Positions 49,023-57,587 of a stretch of 64,000 nucleotides of DNA are shown here, piece after piece. A model generated the notes under the pieces. The model saw only the letters and a list, made by a program, of their open reading frames with translations, was not told the DNA's origin and searched no databases. The DNA lies in contig NZ_BQHO01000001.1 of the NCBI RefSeq assembly GCF_021601385.1, forward strand, positions 186,001 to 250,000, given 5' to 3'. Position 1 is the stretch's first letter; each line of letters starts with the position of its first letter. Source of the DNA: Pseudomonas parasichuanensis (GTDB lineage Bacteria > Pseudomonadota > Gammaproteobacteria > Pseudomonadales > Pseudomonadaceae). A program made the translations under genes and the position numbers.

Positions 49023-50039
49023 GTGGAGTTTCTTGCCGAATACGCAAGCTTTCTCGCCAAAACCGCAACGCTGGTGATCGCCATCCTCATGGTGCTATCG
49101 GCCATCGCCGGTCTGCGCGGCAAGGGGCGGCGCAAGCCGGGTGGGCAATTGCAGGTCACCCGCCTCAACGAATTCTATAAAGAGCTGCGTGAGCGTCTGG
49201 AGTCGGGGCTGCTCGACAAGGGCGAGCTCAAGGCGCTGCGCAAGCAGCAGGCGAAGGCCGAGAAGCAGCAGAAGAAAAAGCCCGAGCAGAAACGCCGGGT
49301 GTTCGTCCTCGACTTTGATGGCGACATCAAGGCCTCGGCCACCGAAAGCCTGCGCAACGAGATCACTGCGCTGTTGACCCTGGCTACACCACGGGACGAA
49401 GTGGTGCTGCGCCTGGAAAGCGGGGGCGGCCTGGTACACAGCTACGGCCTGGCTGCTTCGCAGCTCGCGCGCATTCGTGAAGCCGGCATTCCTCTGACCA
49501 TCTGCATCGACAAAGTCGCCGCCAGTGGCGGCTACATGATGGCCTGCATCGGCGAGAAGATCGTCAGTGCACCGTTCGCCGTGCTCGGCTCGATCGGCGT
49601 GGTGGCGCAATTGCCCAACATCAATCGCCTGCTGAAAAAGCACGATATTGATTTCGAGGTGCTCACGGCGGGTGAATACAAGCGCACCCTGACGGTATTC
49701 GGCGAAAACACCGAAAAGGGCCGGGAGAAATTCCAGGAAGACCTCGACATCACTCATCAGCTGTTCAAGGACTTCGTTGCCCGCTACCGCCCGCAATTGC
49801 ACATCGATGAGGTGGCGACCGGCGAAGTCTGGCTGGGCATTGCCGCCCTCAACCGCCAGCTGGTCGATGAGCTTGGTACCAGTGACGAGTACCTGAGCCG
49901 CAGCGCCCGAGAGGCCAATGTATTCCACTTGCGCTTTGCCGAGCGCAAGAGCCTGCAGGAGCGCATCGGCGTGGCTGCCAGCGGCGCGATGGAGAACACC
50001 CTGGTAGGGCTGTGGAGCAAACTTGGGCGTCTTCGCTAA
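49023..50039 (+). CDS. sohB: Inner-membrane peptidase SohB
   Basis: A 338-residue serine protease of the SppA/ClpP-crotonase type. The catalytic Ser is in KVAASGGYMMACIGEKIV; the N-terminal anchor is ATLVIAILMVLSAIAG, followed by a charged linker of Lys/Gln (KAEKQQKKKPEQK). It cleaves membrane or periplasmic proteins; E. coli sohB suppresses htrA defects. Starts with GTG at 49023, with AAGGAG seven bases upstream. Confidence 0.94.
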   Translation: MEFLAEYASFLAKTATLVIAILMVLSAIAGLRGKGRRKPGGQLQVTRLNEFYKELRERLESGLLDKGELKALRKQQAKAEKQQKKKPEQKRRVFVLDFDGDIKASATESLRNEITALLTLATPRDEVVLRLESGGGLVHSYGLAASQLARIREAGIPLTICIDKVAASGGYMMACIGEKIVSAPFAVLGSIGVVAQLPNINRLLKKHDIDFEVLTAGEYKRTLTVFGENTEKGREKFQEDLDITHQLFKDFVARYRPQLHIDEVATGEVWLGIAALNRQLVDELGTSDEYLSRSAREANVFHLRFAERKSLQERIGVAASGAMENTLVGLWSKLGRLR

Positions 50040-50184
50040 CACCTTGAACCCCTTGAAGATTTTTTTCTTGAAGGGGGTTGCAAGGTCAATCGATTGCCGA
50101 CATAATGGCCTCCATCGAAACGCAGCTGAACTTGAAAAAGCCCAGCGGTTTCAAGGAGATAGCGAAAGCTGACTCCGACTTTGA

Positions 50185-50258
50185 GGCCGAGTAGCAAAGT
50201 GGTTATGCTCCGGATTGCAAATCCGTCTACGCCGGTTCGATTCCGACCTCGGCCTCCA
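50185..50258 (+). tRNA. tRNA-Cys (anticodon GCA)
   Basis: 74 bases with encoded CCA. GGCCGAG pairs with CTCGGCC; the anticodon stem-loop is GGATTGCAAATCC (GCA); the T loop is TTCGATT. Only one tRNA gene is at this place; a hairpin terminator follows. Confidence 0.97.
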
Positions 50259-50264
50259 TATTCG

Positions 50265-50297
50265 AAAGCCCCGCAGATTAACGTCTGCGGGGTTTTT
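50265..50297 (+). terminator. Terminator of tRNA-Cys
   Basis: AAAGCCCCGCAGA / TCTGCGGGGTTTTT hairpin directly after the tRNA. Confidence 0.92.
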
Positions 50298-50364
50298 CTT
50301 TGTGGGCGGAATAAATAGGAAGACTTCAAGATACTTTTTGGCCTACCGAACAGGGAATGTGGTA

Positions 50365-50556
50365 ATGGGCAAAAGACTGGAAAAGTTTAGAACCTGGTTT
50401 ACGCCCCGTCGGCGGCTCTGGACGGGAATAGGCATGTACGCGCTGTTGATCGTCGTGCCAATTATCAGCCCGGGAACCAGCTTGAGCTTCCTGGTGGGGC
50501 CGGCGTGCATTATCTTTATAAGTAGTTTCATGTATCGGCCGACTAGAAAGCGCTGA
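50365..50556 (+). CDS. 63-residue two-segment membrane protein, unknown
   Basis: MGKRLEKFRTWFTPRRRLWT starts a small basic protein with two hydrophobic stretches (GIGMYALLIVVPIIS; LSFLVGPACIIFISSFM) and a basic end (RPTRKR). The ribosome site is weak (AGGGAA about 12 bases upstream). It lies 107 bases after tRNA-Cys. No family recognised; may be an orphan of an element inserted near the tRNA. Confidence 0.45.
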   Translation: MGKRLEKFRTWFTPRRRLWTGIGMYALLIVVPIISPGTSLSFLVGPACIIFISSFMYRPTRKR

Positions 50557-50656
50557 GGCGCGGCCGAGTAGTTTCTGGTGACCCTCCTGTGGCGATCAGG
50601 TCCGAAGTGCGGCCCCTTGTTGTGATAGATTCCCGCCATCAACAAGGAGGTGATGT

Positions 50657-51013
50657 ATGGCAACCAGGAGCAATGACCGTCAGATCGACAATATCGAATT
50701 CAATGTCGGCGACATTGGCCGCAGCAAGGCGTTCTACGGATCGGTTTTCAACTGGCAGTTCGTGGACTATGGCCCGACTTATACCGAGTTTACCGATGGC
50801 CGATTGACGGGCGGTTTCACCACCGGTGAGCCGGTAAGGCCGGGTGGCCCGCTGGTGATTCTGTATGCGGATGATCTGGCCGAGATCCAGCGCCGACTTG
50901 AGGCTGCAGGTGCGGTGATCAGCAGGGCAGTGTTCGCCTTCCCGGGCGGCAAGAGGTTCCACTTCATCGACCCGGATGGTTATGAGCTCGCGGTCTGGAC
51001 TGCCGTGGGTTGA
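50657..51013 (+). CDS. VOC (glyoxalase/bleomycin-resistance) family protein
   Basis: A 118-residue single VOC domain: NIEFNVGDIGRSKAFYGSVF at the N-terminus (His-free, metal role uncertain) and HFIDPDGYELAVW near the C-terminus. VOC proteins serve as isomerases, dioxygenases or drug binders. It has AAGGAGGTGATGT upstream, an unusually strong Shine-Dalgarno site. Stands alone. Confidence 0.85.
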   Translation: MATRSNDRQIDNIEFNVGDIGRSKAFYGSVFNWQFVDYGPTYTEFTDGRLTGGFTTGEPVRPGGPLVILYADDLAEIQRRLEAAGAVISRAVFAFPGGKRFHFIDPDGYELAVWTAVG

Positions 51014-51043
51014 GGCGCCGGGCCAAATCAGCGAGCAAAAGAA

Positions 51044-51261
51044 AACCCGCCAAGTAGGCGGGTTGAACAGAACGTATCGAAGCAATGCCAGTCTGCCGTC
51101 AGAGATGTCAGAATTTCGTGAAGGCCAGGCAGGTTCGCTTTGAGTAACCGTTACTGAATTTGTCATCAATCATGCGTCTTTTCACTGCATTGAGCATTGG
51201 CCGGCTCGGGATGCGGGTGGCTCACGAGGTCTAGGCAAAAAAAGCCCGCCATAGGGCGGGC
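51044..51261 (-). other. Gene-free stretch with two minus-strand-directed hairpins
   Basis: Between 51014 and 51388 no gene is visible. Two terminator-like hairpins, 51044-51064 (AACCCGCC/GGCGGGTT) and 51243-51261 (AGCCCGCC/GGCGGGCT), both have their T-rich side on the minus strand. A minus-strand promoter-like TTGATG-N16-TTACTC lies near 51168. A short RNA is possible but not shown. Confidence 0.3.
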
Positions 51262-51388
51262 TGGAACGTGCTTGAAGGGAGAGCCTTTAGCCTGCGCCTG
51301 GTCGGTTAAGTCAGGGTTAACTGCCTGCCGCATTGACCGCTGGCGCCGGAGGGCCTATACAGGCGGCCTGTAGTGTGTGGAGTGTGTG

Positions 51389-51577
51389 ATGTACGAAGAA
51401 GACGATTTGCCAGAGCCCGAGCACGACCATCTGCTTGACCACGAATTTCACGAAAGCTTCGACCCTGAGGCAGATGCCCAGGGGGCGCTGGATGAGGTCG
51501 AGGAAGACGAAGAGCTGCAGGATGATTTCGATGACGAGGAAGATCACCCGGCCTGGCACGATGACTGCGACGATTGA
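51389..51577 (+). CDS. Extremely acidic 62-residue protein
   Basis: MYEEDDLPEPEHDHLLDHEF begins a protein of which 31 of 62 residues are Asp or Glu; I count no Lys or Arg. Six His and one Cys (near the end, DDCDD) are present. GGAG lies six bases before the ATG at 51389; an earlier GTG is in frame. Such composition suggests a disordered, metal- or DNA-mimic-type protein, but no family is recognised. Confidence 0.6.
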   Translation: MYEEDDLPEPEHDHLLDHEFHESFDPEADAQGALDEVEEDEELQDDFDDEEDHPAWHDDCDD

Positions 51578-51607
51578 CGCCGCAGCCTTGGTGTATTGAT
51601 CCGGTGG

Positions 51608-52021
51608 TCAGTGGCGGTCGAGCGAAAAACGCCCGGGGCCGCTGACGGCCAGTGCCAGTAGCCCGCCAACGATGCTCAGGTTTTTCAGGAACTGTGTCAT
51701 GTTGGCGCTGCGTTCGGGGTCGACCATGTTCCAGAACGGGTGGCCGAGCAGCGCGGTGCCCAGCACGAACAGAGCAAACAGCAGCGCCAGCGGCCGGGTA
51801 TAGAAGCCGAGGATCAGCAGAATCGCCACCAGGAACTCCATGATCACCGCCACCGCAGCGGCCAGCATCGGGGCTGGTGCGCCGAGGGAGGTCATGTAGC
51901 CGACCGTGCCGTCGAAGCCGGTCAGCTTGCCCCAGCCCGCGAGTACGAACAGGATCATCAGGAAGATTCGGGCAAGCAGCAGAATGAGGTCGCGTTGGCC
52001 TTCGAGCAGTGCATAGCGCAT
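51608..52021 (-). CDS. DoxX-family membrane protein
   Basis: A 137-residue four-helix protein: LLLARIFLMILFVLAGWGKL is the DoxX signature, followed by helices AVAVIMEFLVAILLILGF and LALLFALFVLGTALLG, and LSIVGGLLALAVSG. DoxX-like proteins take part in redox or surfactant-related membrane complexes. ATG at 52021 has GGAG about ten bases upstream. Confidence 0.88.
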   Translation of the reverse strand: MRYALLEGQRDLILLLARIFLMILFVLAGWGKLTGFDGTVGYMTSLGAPAPMLAAAVAVIMEFLVAILLILGFYTRPLALLFALFVLGTALLGHPFWNMVDPERSANMTQFLKNLSIVGGLLALAVSGPGRFSLDRH

Positions 52022-52092
52022 GGCGGCGCTCCGATGGACGGTGACACTTTCCACTCTAGCAGCTGCCAGGCGCAATTCCGCTGAGCATGAAA

Positions 52093-52113
52093 AAGGCGCC
52101 GCGAGGGCGCCTT
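52093..52113 (-). terminator. Terminator of tRNA-Leu
   Basis: AAGGCGCC / GGCGCCTT stem; on the minus strand followed by TTTTTC. Lies 13 bases past the tRNA CCA end. Confidence 0.85.
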
Positions 52114-52126
52114 CATCGAGAACAGA

Positions 52127-52211
52127 TGGTGCGAGTGGCGGGACTCGAACCCGCAAGGCTCACGCCGACAGATTTTAAGTCTGCTGTGTATACCAATTCC
52201 ACCACACTCGC
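52127..52211 (-). tRNA. tRNA-Leu (anticodon UAA)
   Basis: 85 bases with encoded CCA. Acceptor GCGAGTG pairs with CACTCGC; anticodon stem-loop CAGACTTAAAATCTG carries UAA; the long variable arm (GTCGGCGTGAGCCTT) is class II; T loop TTCGAGT. Confidence 0.97.
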
Positions 52212-52304
52212 ACAGTTAACCGCCGCGCCTCATTAATAGAAGGCCTTGGCAATCAAGCGCGCTTTATAACCCATTGTTATAGAAGCGTCAACCGGCCTGC
52301 AGGT

Positions 52305-52517
52305 TCAGGGCGTGATGGTGTGGGCAATATCGCGGAGCTCACAGGCTGAATCGCGTAAGTCCTCGACATGATTGTCCATGGTCCGAGCATCGGCCTTATG
52401 GATTGAATGACGTAGAAACAGGGCATGGCCATCCAGTGCCTGGCACAGCGTGTCGAGTTCGGCAGCAGTGTGCAGCAGGTCATCCTGAAGATGTTGCAGG
52501 CGTTGATTCGAGGCCAT
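52305..52517 (-). CDS. 70-residue helical protein, unknown
   Basis: MASNQRLQHLQDDLLHTAAE starts a 70-residue helical protein with heptad-like Leu spacing and many His, Asp (FLRHSIHKADARTMDNHVED). AAGGA is nine bases before the ATG. Possibly a small coiled-coil regulator. Family not recognised. Confidence 0.55.
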   Translation of the reverse strand: MASNQRLQHLQDDLLHTAAELDTLCQALDGHALFLRHSIHKADARTMDNHVEDLRDSACELRDIAHTITP

Positions 52518-52620
52518 GTGGTGCGTCCTTGCAGGTAAGCGAGGCGCCACTATAGGTCAATTGACAGGAGGCTGTCATTGCGCCACCTTTGCGCCATTGG
52601 ATCCAATAGAGTAAGCCTTG

Positions 52621-52929
52621 ATGCCCCCGTTTCCCTCAGGCCAGCCCAGCGCAGCAGGGCATGTCGTGCGCCCGAAGCTGTTTTGGCGCGTGTTGTTGTT
52701 GCTGGTTTGCCTGCTGGCAGCGTTCCTGATCGTTGGCCTGATGGGGCTGGGAAGCTATCTTGTGGTGCTTGGGCTGGATGAATTGCGTACAGCGTCGCAA
52801 CGGCTCATGGCCTTGGGCGGTGGTGCGCTGATCCTGCTGGTCGGCCTGTGGCTGCTCAAAGTGGCTATGCCACGCAGGCTGGTGCCGACGATGCATGAGC
52901 CGGAAGTTGACGGTCGTCGCATAGGGTAG
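52621..52929 (+). CDS. Small two-helix membrane protein, unknown
   Basis: A 102-residue protein with two hydrophobic segments (RVLLLLVCLLAAFLIVGLMG; LMALGGGALILLVGLWLL). ATG at 52621, with no strong ribosome site (GAGTAAGCCTT). It lies 62 bases before the histidine kinase gene but faces the same way; cotranscription is possible, not shown. Confidence 0.5.
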   Translation: MPPFPSGQPSAAGHVVRPKLFWRVLLLLVCLLAAFLIVGLMGLGSYLVVLGLDELRTASQRLMALGGGALILLVGLWLLKVAMPRRLVPTMHEPEVDGRRIG

Positions 52930-52991
52930 GGTGCTTGCAGGACTTTTGACTACGCTCAATATGTCCTTATCGCGGTGCTTGGGGAGTTCGC

Positions 52992-54149
52992 ATGCCAGCA
53001 ACGGACCGGCCCGCCCAGTCAGTTATGCCCGAAGCGCGCTATGAACAACTGGTTCAGGCGGTGGTGGACTATGCCATCTACATGCTCGACCCCGGTGGCC
53101 ATGTGGTGTCGTGGAACGCTGGCGCCCAACGGATCAAGGGCTATCGCGCCGACGAGGTGATAGGCAAGCATTTCTCCCTGTTCTTCACGGCCGAGGATTG
53201 TGCCGAGGGCCGCCCCGAACGGCTGTTGCGCCAGGCTCTGGAGCAGGGGGTGGCGCAGGACGAAGCGTGGCGTGTACGCAAGGATGGCACGCGATTCTGG
53301 GCCTTGGCCGCGCTGGATGTCATTCGTGACGAGCAGGGCCAGATCATTGGCCTGGCCAAGGTCACGCGCGATATCACCGACCGCCGGGATTCCGCGCTGC
53401 AGTTGGACGCCATGCGCGCGCAACTGTTCCAGGCACAGAAACTCGAGGCCCTCGGCCAACTGACCGGCGGGTTGGCCCATGACTTCAACAACCTGCTGAC
53501 CATCATCCTCAGCTCCGCCCGCCTGGCCATCAACAGTCCAGACCCCGCCCGCACCCGGCGTATGCTGGAGCACATTCTCGATGCCGGGCAGCGGGGCACG
53601 CATTTGACCCAGCAACTACTCAGCTTTGCCCGCCATCGGCAGCTGAGCGTCGCACGCATTGCACCGGCCGAAGTGGCCGGGTCCATTCGTGCGTTGGCCG
53701 AACACGCGTTGCCCCGTGATATCGAACTTGTCGAGCAGATTCAGTTGCAGCTGCCAGCGATCGAAGTGGATGCCGGGCAGTTGCAGATGGTGCTGCTGAA
53801 CATGATGTTCAATGCCCGGGATGCGATCGGCACGGCGGGGCGCATTGACCTGGTGGTCGACAGCGTGGAGCTGGCCGGTGAAGTGGAGGGCTTGCAGGGA
53901 CGCTACGTGCGTTTCGACGTGCGGGATGATGGCCAGGGTATCGATCCGCAGGTGCTGCCACGTATCTTCGAGCCGTTTTTCACCACCAAACCGTTCGGCA
54001 AAGGTACCGGTCTGGGGCTTAGCCAGGCCTATGGGTTCGCCAGGCAGAGCAATGGTGTCATTCGCGTCGCCAGCCGGCTCGGCGAGGGGACTTGCATGAG
54101 CCTGTACCTGCCAGCGTGCCCCGACGATCAACCACAGACGGGTGAGTAG
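52992..54149 (+). CDS. Soluble PAS-domain sensor histidine kinase (KaiC module)
   Basis: A 385-residue kinase without membrane segments. PAS about 18-130 ([40 protein letters not shown]). HisKA with His-163 in [16 protein letters not shown]; ATPase domain with N-box [11 protein letters not shown] (Asn-270/274), DDGQGID and [15 protein letters not shown] precedes the ATG. The next gene, a KaiC-like ATPase, starts six bases after the stop, and a lone receiver follows, so all three probably form one pathway. The signal sensed is unknown. Confidence 0.9.
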   Translation: MPATDRPAQSVMPEARYEQLVQAVVDYAIYMLDPGGHVVSWNAGAQRIKGYRADEVIGKHFSLFFTAEDCAEGRPERLLRQALEQGVAQDEAWRVRKDGTRFWALAALDVIRDEQGQIIGLAKVTRDITDRRDSALQLDAMRAQLFQAQKLEALGQLTGGLAHDFNNLLTIILSSARLAINSPDPARTRRMLEHILDAGQRGTHLTQQLLSFARHRQLSVARIAPAEVAGSIRALAEHALPRDIELVEQIQLQLPAIEVDAGQLQMVLLNMMFNARDAIGTAGRIDLVVDSVELAGEVEGLQGRYVRFDVRDDGQGIDPQVLPRIFEPFFTTKPFGKGTGLGLSQAYGFARQSNGVIRVASRLGEGTCMSLYLPACPDDQPQTGE

Positions 54150-54155
54150 AGGATC

Positions 54156-55601
54156 ATGGTTGAACACCTCAAGCGATTGGCCACCGGTATAGAAGGCCTC
54201 GATGCCTTGCTCAAGGGCGGGTTGGTGGTCGGGGCGTCCTATATCGTCCAGGGGCATCCGGGCTCGGGCAAGACCATCCTGGCCAACCAGCTGGCTTGCA
54301 ACCATGTTCGCGAAGGCGGGCGGGTGCTGGTAGCCACATTGCTCAGTGAATCCCACGAGCGGTTGTTCCAGTACCTGTCGACCCTGACCTTTTTCGATCA
54401 GACGCTGGTGGGCGACAGCATTCAGTTCGTCAGCGCCTTCGACACACTTGAGCAGGATGGCCTCGACGCTGTGGTGCGGCTGTTGCGCCAGGAGATTGCC
54501 CGGCAGCAGGCAAGCCTGCTGATCGTCGATGGCCTGCTCAATGCCCGCTCACGGGCGGAAACCAGCCTCGACACCAAGAAGTTCGTTTCCGAATTGCAGG
54601 GGCATGCCGCTTTTGCCGGATGCACCGTTCTACTGCTGACCAGCGCACGCCTGGAAGAAGGCAGCCCCGAGCACACCATGGTCGATGGCGTCATCGAGCT
54701 GGGCGAGCACCTGGTTGGCAGCACGGCGGTGCGTCATGTCCAGCTGCGCAAGACCCGTGGCAGCGCGGCGCTGTCGGGGCGCCATGAGTGCCTGATCAGC
54801 GAGGAAGGGTTGAAGGTCTTCCCGCGGCTCGAATCACTGTACAGCCACCCCAGCCAGCCTGGTGCGCAAGCGCTGAGCCGCGCCACTACTGGCGTGAACG
54901 ATCTGGATGGCATGCTCGGCGGCGGTTTGGCCGAAGGCTCCGTGAGCCTGCTGATGGGGCCGTCCGGGGTCGGCAAGAGTGCCTTGGGCATCGCCTTTAT
55001 AGCGGCGTCCGATGAACGCGCGCCCGGGCTGCACTTCGGGTTCTACGAGACGCCCGCACGCCTGCGTCTCAAGGCTCAAGCACTAGGCTTCGACATCGCC
55101 AGGCATGAGCGCGACGGGGTCGTGCAATTGAGTTGGCAACCCACCACTGAGGGGTTGCTGGATGAGGTAGGCGCACGTTTGCTTGAGCAGGTGCAGGCGC
55201 TGGGTGCCAAGCGCGTGGTGATCGACAGCCTCGGTGCGTTCGGACGCCTGGCGCTGGAGCCTGGGCGCTTGAACGCGTTCTTCCGTGCCCTGACCGGTGA
55301 GCTGCGCGCACGTGAGGTGACCGTCCTGCTCACGTGGGAGATGCGTGATATTTTCGGCGCCGAGATCACCGCCCCGGCGCCGGACCTATCGAGTATTGTC
55401 GATAATCTCGTGCTGATGCGCTTCGCCGAACTCGATGCCAAGCTGCACCGCGTGCTGTCGATCGTCAAGGTGCGCGACAGCGACCACGACCCAAGGCTGC
55501 AGGCGCTGCACCTGGGGCCGCAGGGGATCACCCTGGGGCGGGTTTTCGATGGCGCAAGTGGCGTGCTCAGCGGCACAGCAGTCCCGCAGGGAGATCGCTG
55601 A
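54156..55601 (+). CDS. KaiC-like tandem RecA-type ATPase
   Basis: A 481-residue protein with two KaiC (RAD55-type) domains. Domain I: Walker A GHPGSGKT (33-40), Walker B LLIVDG (Asp-125). Domain II: Walker A GPSGVGKS (268-275), Walker B RVVIDSLG (Asp-357), and the catalytic-Glu region FGFYETPARL (Glu-298). The stretch around 411-416, LSSIVD, aligns with the KaiC segment that carries autophosphorylation residues Ser-431/Thr-432; here it is Ser-412/Ser-413. There is no kaiA or kaiB nearby. RBS AGAGG precedes the ATG. Likely switches by nucleotide state or phosphorylation and works with the flanking kinase and receiver. Confidence 0.9.
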   Translation: MVEHLKRLATGIEGLDALLKGGLVVGASYIVQGHPGSGKTILANQLACNHVREGGRVLVATLLSESHERLFQYLSTLTFFDQTLVGDSIQFVSAFDTLEQDGLDAVVRLLRQEIARQQASLLIVDGLLNARSRAETSLDTKKFVSELQGHAAFAGCTVLLLTSARLEEGSPEHTMVDGVIELGEHLVGSTAVRHVQLRKTRGSAALSGRHECLISEEGLKVFPRLESLYSHPSQPGAQALSRATTGVNDLDGMLGGGLAEGSVSLLMGPSGVGKSALGIAFIAASDERAPGLHFGFYETPARLRLKAQALGFDIARHERDGVVQLSWQPTTEGLLDEVGARLLEQVQALGAKRVVIDSLGAFGRLALEPGRLNAFFRALTGELRAREVTVLLTWEMRDIFGAEITAPAPDLSSIVDNLVLMRFAELDAKLHRVLSIVKVRDSDHDPRLQALHLGPQGITLGRVFDGASGVLSGTAVPQGDR

Positions 55602-55613
55602 TGGGATGACGCC

Positions 55614-55985
55614 ATGAACACCATCCTGATCGTCGATGACGAGTACCTGATTGCCGATATCCTCGGTTTTGCTTTGGAGGATGAGGGGTATCAGGTGGAA
55701 AAGGCCAGCAACGGGCGCAAGGCCCTGGAGGCCTTGAAAGGGGGGCGCGAAGGTGGGCATGTGCAACTGGTGATCACCGATTACATGATGCCGGTGATGA
55801 GTGGTGTGGAACTCGTGCGGGCTATTCGCACTGAGCTGGAGCTGCCGCACCTGCCTGTCATTCTCATGAGCGGTGCGCAGGCCGACAAAAAGCTGATCCG
55901 CCCCGAGCTGTTCGCCGCGGTGTTCGACAAGCCATTCGACATGGACAGAATGATCGCCAAGGTGCGCGAACTGCTGGGCACCTGA
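55614..55985 (+). CDS. Stand-alone response-regulator receiver
   Basis: A 123-residue CheY-like receiver. Acidic pocket Asp-9, phospho-acceptor Asp-56 in VITDYMMPVMSG, switch Ser-86 in ILMSGAQ, Lys-106 in VFDKPFD. No output domain, so it signals by protein contact or as a phosphate carrier. It follows kaiC by 12 bases. Together with the PAS kinase it makes a simple phosphotransfer pair around the ATPase. Confidence 0.92.
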   Translation: MNTILIVDDEYLIADILGFALEDEGYQVEKASNGRKALEALKGGREGGHVQLVITDYMMPVMSGVELVRAIRTELELPHLPVILMSGAQADKKLIRPELFAAVFDKPFDMDRMIAKVRELLGT

Positions 55986-56056
55986 GGTTCAGGGTGGGCG
56001 CCCCGCGTGGGCGGGCAATCGATCAGACGCGTCCGTGCGGCTTGATGCGGGTGTTA

Positions 56057-56260
56057 TCAGTTGTCGTTGCTGTGGTCGCCTTTCTCCGGGGCAGGGCTGC
56101 CTGCCTGGATTCGCTTGTAAATCTCTTCACGGTGCACCTGGACATCCTTTGGCGCATCGATGCCGATCCTCACTTGCATCCCCTTAACGCCCAGAATGGT
56201 GACTTTGATGTCGTCGTTGATGACGATGCTTTCGCCGACCTTACGGGTGAGTATCAGCAT
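56057..56260 (-). CDS. csrA: RNA-binding regulator CsrA/RsmA paralogue
   Basis: A 67-residue CsrA protein: [20 protein letters not shown] and [20 protein letters not shown] carry the RNA-contact residues at positions 4 and 44 (Arg in each). It binds GGA motifs in mRNA leaders and represses translation. Convergent with the KaiC operon, 71 bases after the receiver. Pseudomonads have several csrA/rsm copies; this is one of them. Confidence 0.95.
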   Translation of the reverse strand: MLILTRKVGESIVINDDIKVTILGVKGMQVRIGIDAPKDVQVHREEIYKRIQAGSPAPEKGDHSNDN

Positions 56261-56511
56261 GTAGTTCTCCTTGGTGATGTAAAAACCGCCGGGCCATTTA
56301 CCACAACGGTGGGAGCTTTGTCCCTCTTCCTTTCCATTAAAGACGCTTTCGGCGGATAGTAATTCCTCCGTCAGACAATTTATGCCTGTCTCTAGTTGCA
56401 GGTGCTGGTGGACATATGAGGGTGTCCGTCAGCGAAGGTGCTCGGTGGCAAGGATAGGGTGGTTGGCGTCATATGGGAAATTTCCTTGTTTGATAAGTGA
56501 AATAGCCGAGC

Positions 56512-57555
56512 TCAATGATCGTTTGCGCCCAGTGCCTGGAGAAAAACCAGCAGCGCTGCTTCCTCGGGCTCCAAACCCTTGCGTTTGCGCGCTCGCGGCA
56601 GCTGTGCCAGGCGCCCGAGCTGGAAATGCTCGAGCAACGCAGGGTGGATATAGCAGCGGCGGCAAACGGCCGGCGTATTGCCCAGGCGGTTGGCAACCTG
56701 GCGCACGGTTGCCGCCACCTGGCGCCGGGCTTCGCTGTCGGGTTCCCAGGCCAGTGGCTTTAGCAGGCTCAGGGCCAGGCTGCTGCCGGCCCAGGTGCGG
56801 TAGTCCTTGGCGGTGAAGTCGGCGCCGGTCAACTGCTGAAGAAACTGGTTCACCTCGGTCGAGCCGATGCTGTGGCGTTGCCCATCGTCGTCGAGGTATT
56901 GGAACAGCGCCTGGCCGGGCAGTTCCATGCAGCGCTTGAGCAGTGCTGCCAGGCGTCGGTCATGCAGGGTGACATCGTGTTCGACACCGCGCTTGCCGCG
57001 GAACTGAAAGCGAATGGTACTGCCCCGAACCTTTACGTGACGGCAGTTCAGTGTGGTCAGCCCGTAGGAGCGATTGTCGCGCAGGTACTGCCGGTTGCCG
57101 ATGCGAATGAGCGTCGCGTCGAGCAGGCTGATCACCAGCGCCATCACTTTTTCCCGGTCCATCCCGCGGCGTGCCAGGTGTTCGTCCAAGCGCTTGCGCA
57201 AGGCGGGCAGTGCTTCGGCGAAGGCCAGCAGGCGCCCGTACTTGTACTGGTCCCGCTGCTCGCGCCATTGCAGATGGTAGCGGTACTGTTTTCGCCCCCG
57301 GGCATCGCGGCCGGTGGCCTGTAAGTGGCCCAGCGGGTCAGTGCAGATCCACACCTCGGTATAGGCTGGCGGGATCACCAGCGCGGCGATGCGCGCCAGA
57401 GTCGCGGCATCGCGCACCTGCTGGCCCGAGGCGTCGAAGTAGATGAAACGCTCGCCACGCTTGCGCCGGCTCAGCCCGGGGTGGCTATCGTCGACGTAGT
57501 GCAGGGCGGCGGGTAGCGGGCAGTCGGGCATCGGTGCAGTCCATCGAGCGGTCAT
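56512..57555 (-). CDS. DNA topoisomerase IB
   Basis: A 347-residue type IB topoisomerase of the poxvirus/bacterial kind. Catalytic Tyr-302 lies in VCRRCYIHPALLEHF; active Arg in ATLIRIGNRQY, and FTAKDYRTWAGS carries the second active site block (Lys/Arg). It relaxes supercoils via a 3'-phosphotyrosine. The start is uncertain: ATG at 57555 has no clear ribosome site, and ATG at 57576 is also in frame. Confidence 0.9.
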   Translation of the reverse strand: MTARWTAPMPDCPLPAALHYVDDSHPGLSRRKRGERFIYFDASGQQVRDAATLARIAALVIPPAYTEVWICTDPLGHLQATGRDARGRKQYRYHLQWREQRDQYKYGRLLAFAEALPALRKRLDEHLARRGMDREKVMALVISLLDATLIRIGNRQYLRDNRSYGLTTLNCRHVKVRGSTIRFQFRGKRGVEHDVTLHDRRLAALLKRCMELPGQALFQYLDDDGQRHSIGSTEVNQFLQQLTGADFTAKDYRTWAGSSLALSLLKPLAWEPDSEARRQVAATVRQVANRLGNTPAVCRRCYIHPALLEHFQLGRLAQLPRARKRKGLEPEEAALLVFLQALGANDH

Positions 57556-57587
57556 GCAGCAATGGACAACCGCCATTGCGGCGTTGC

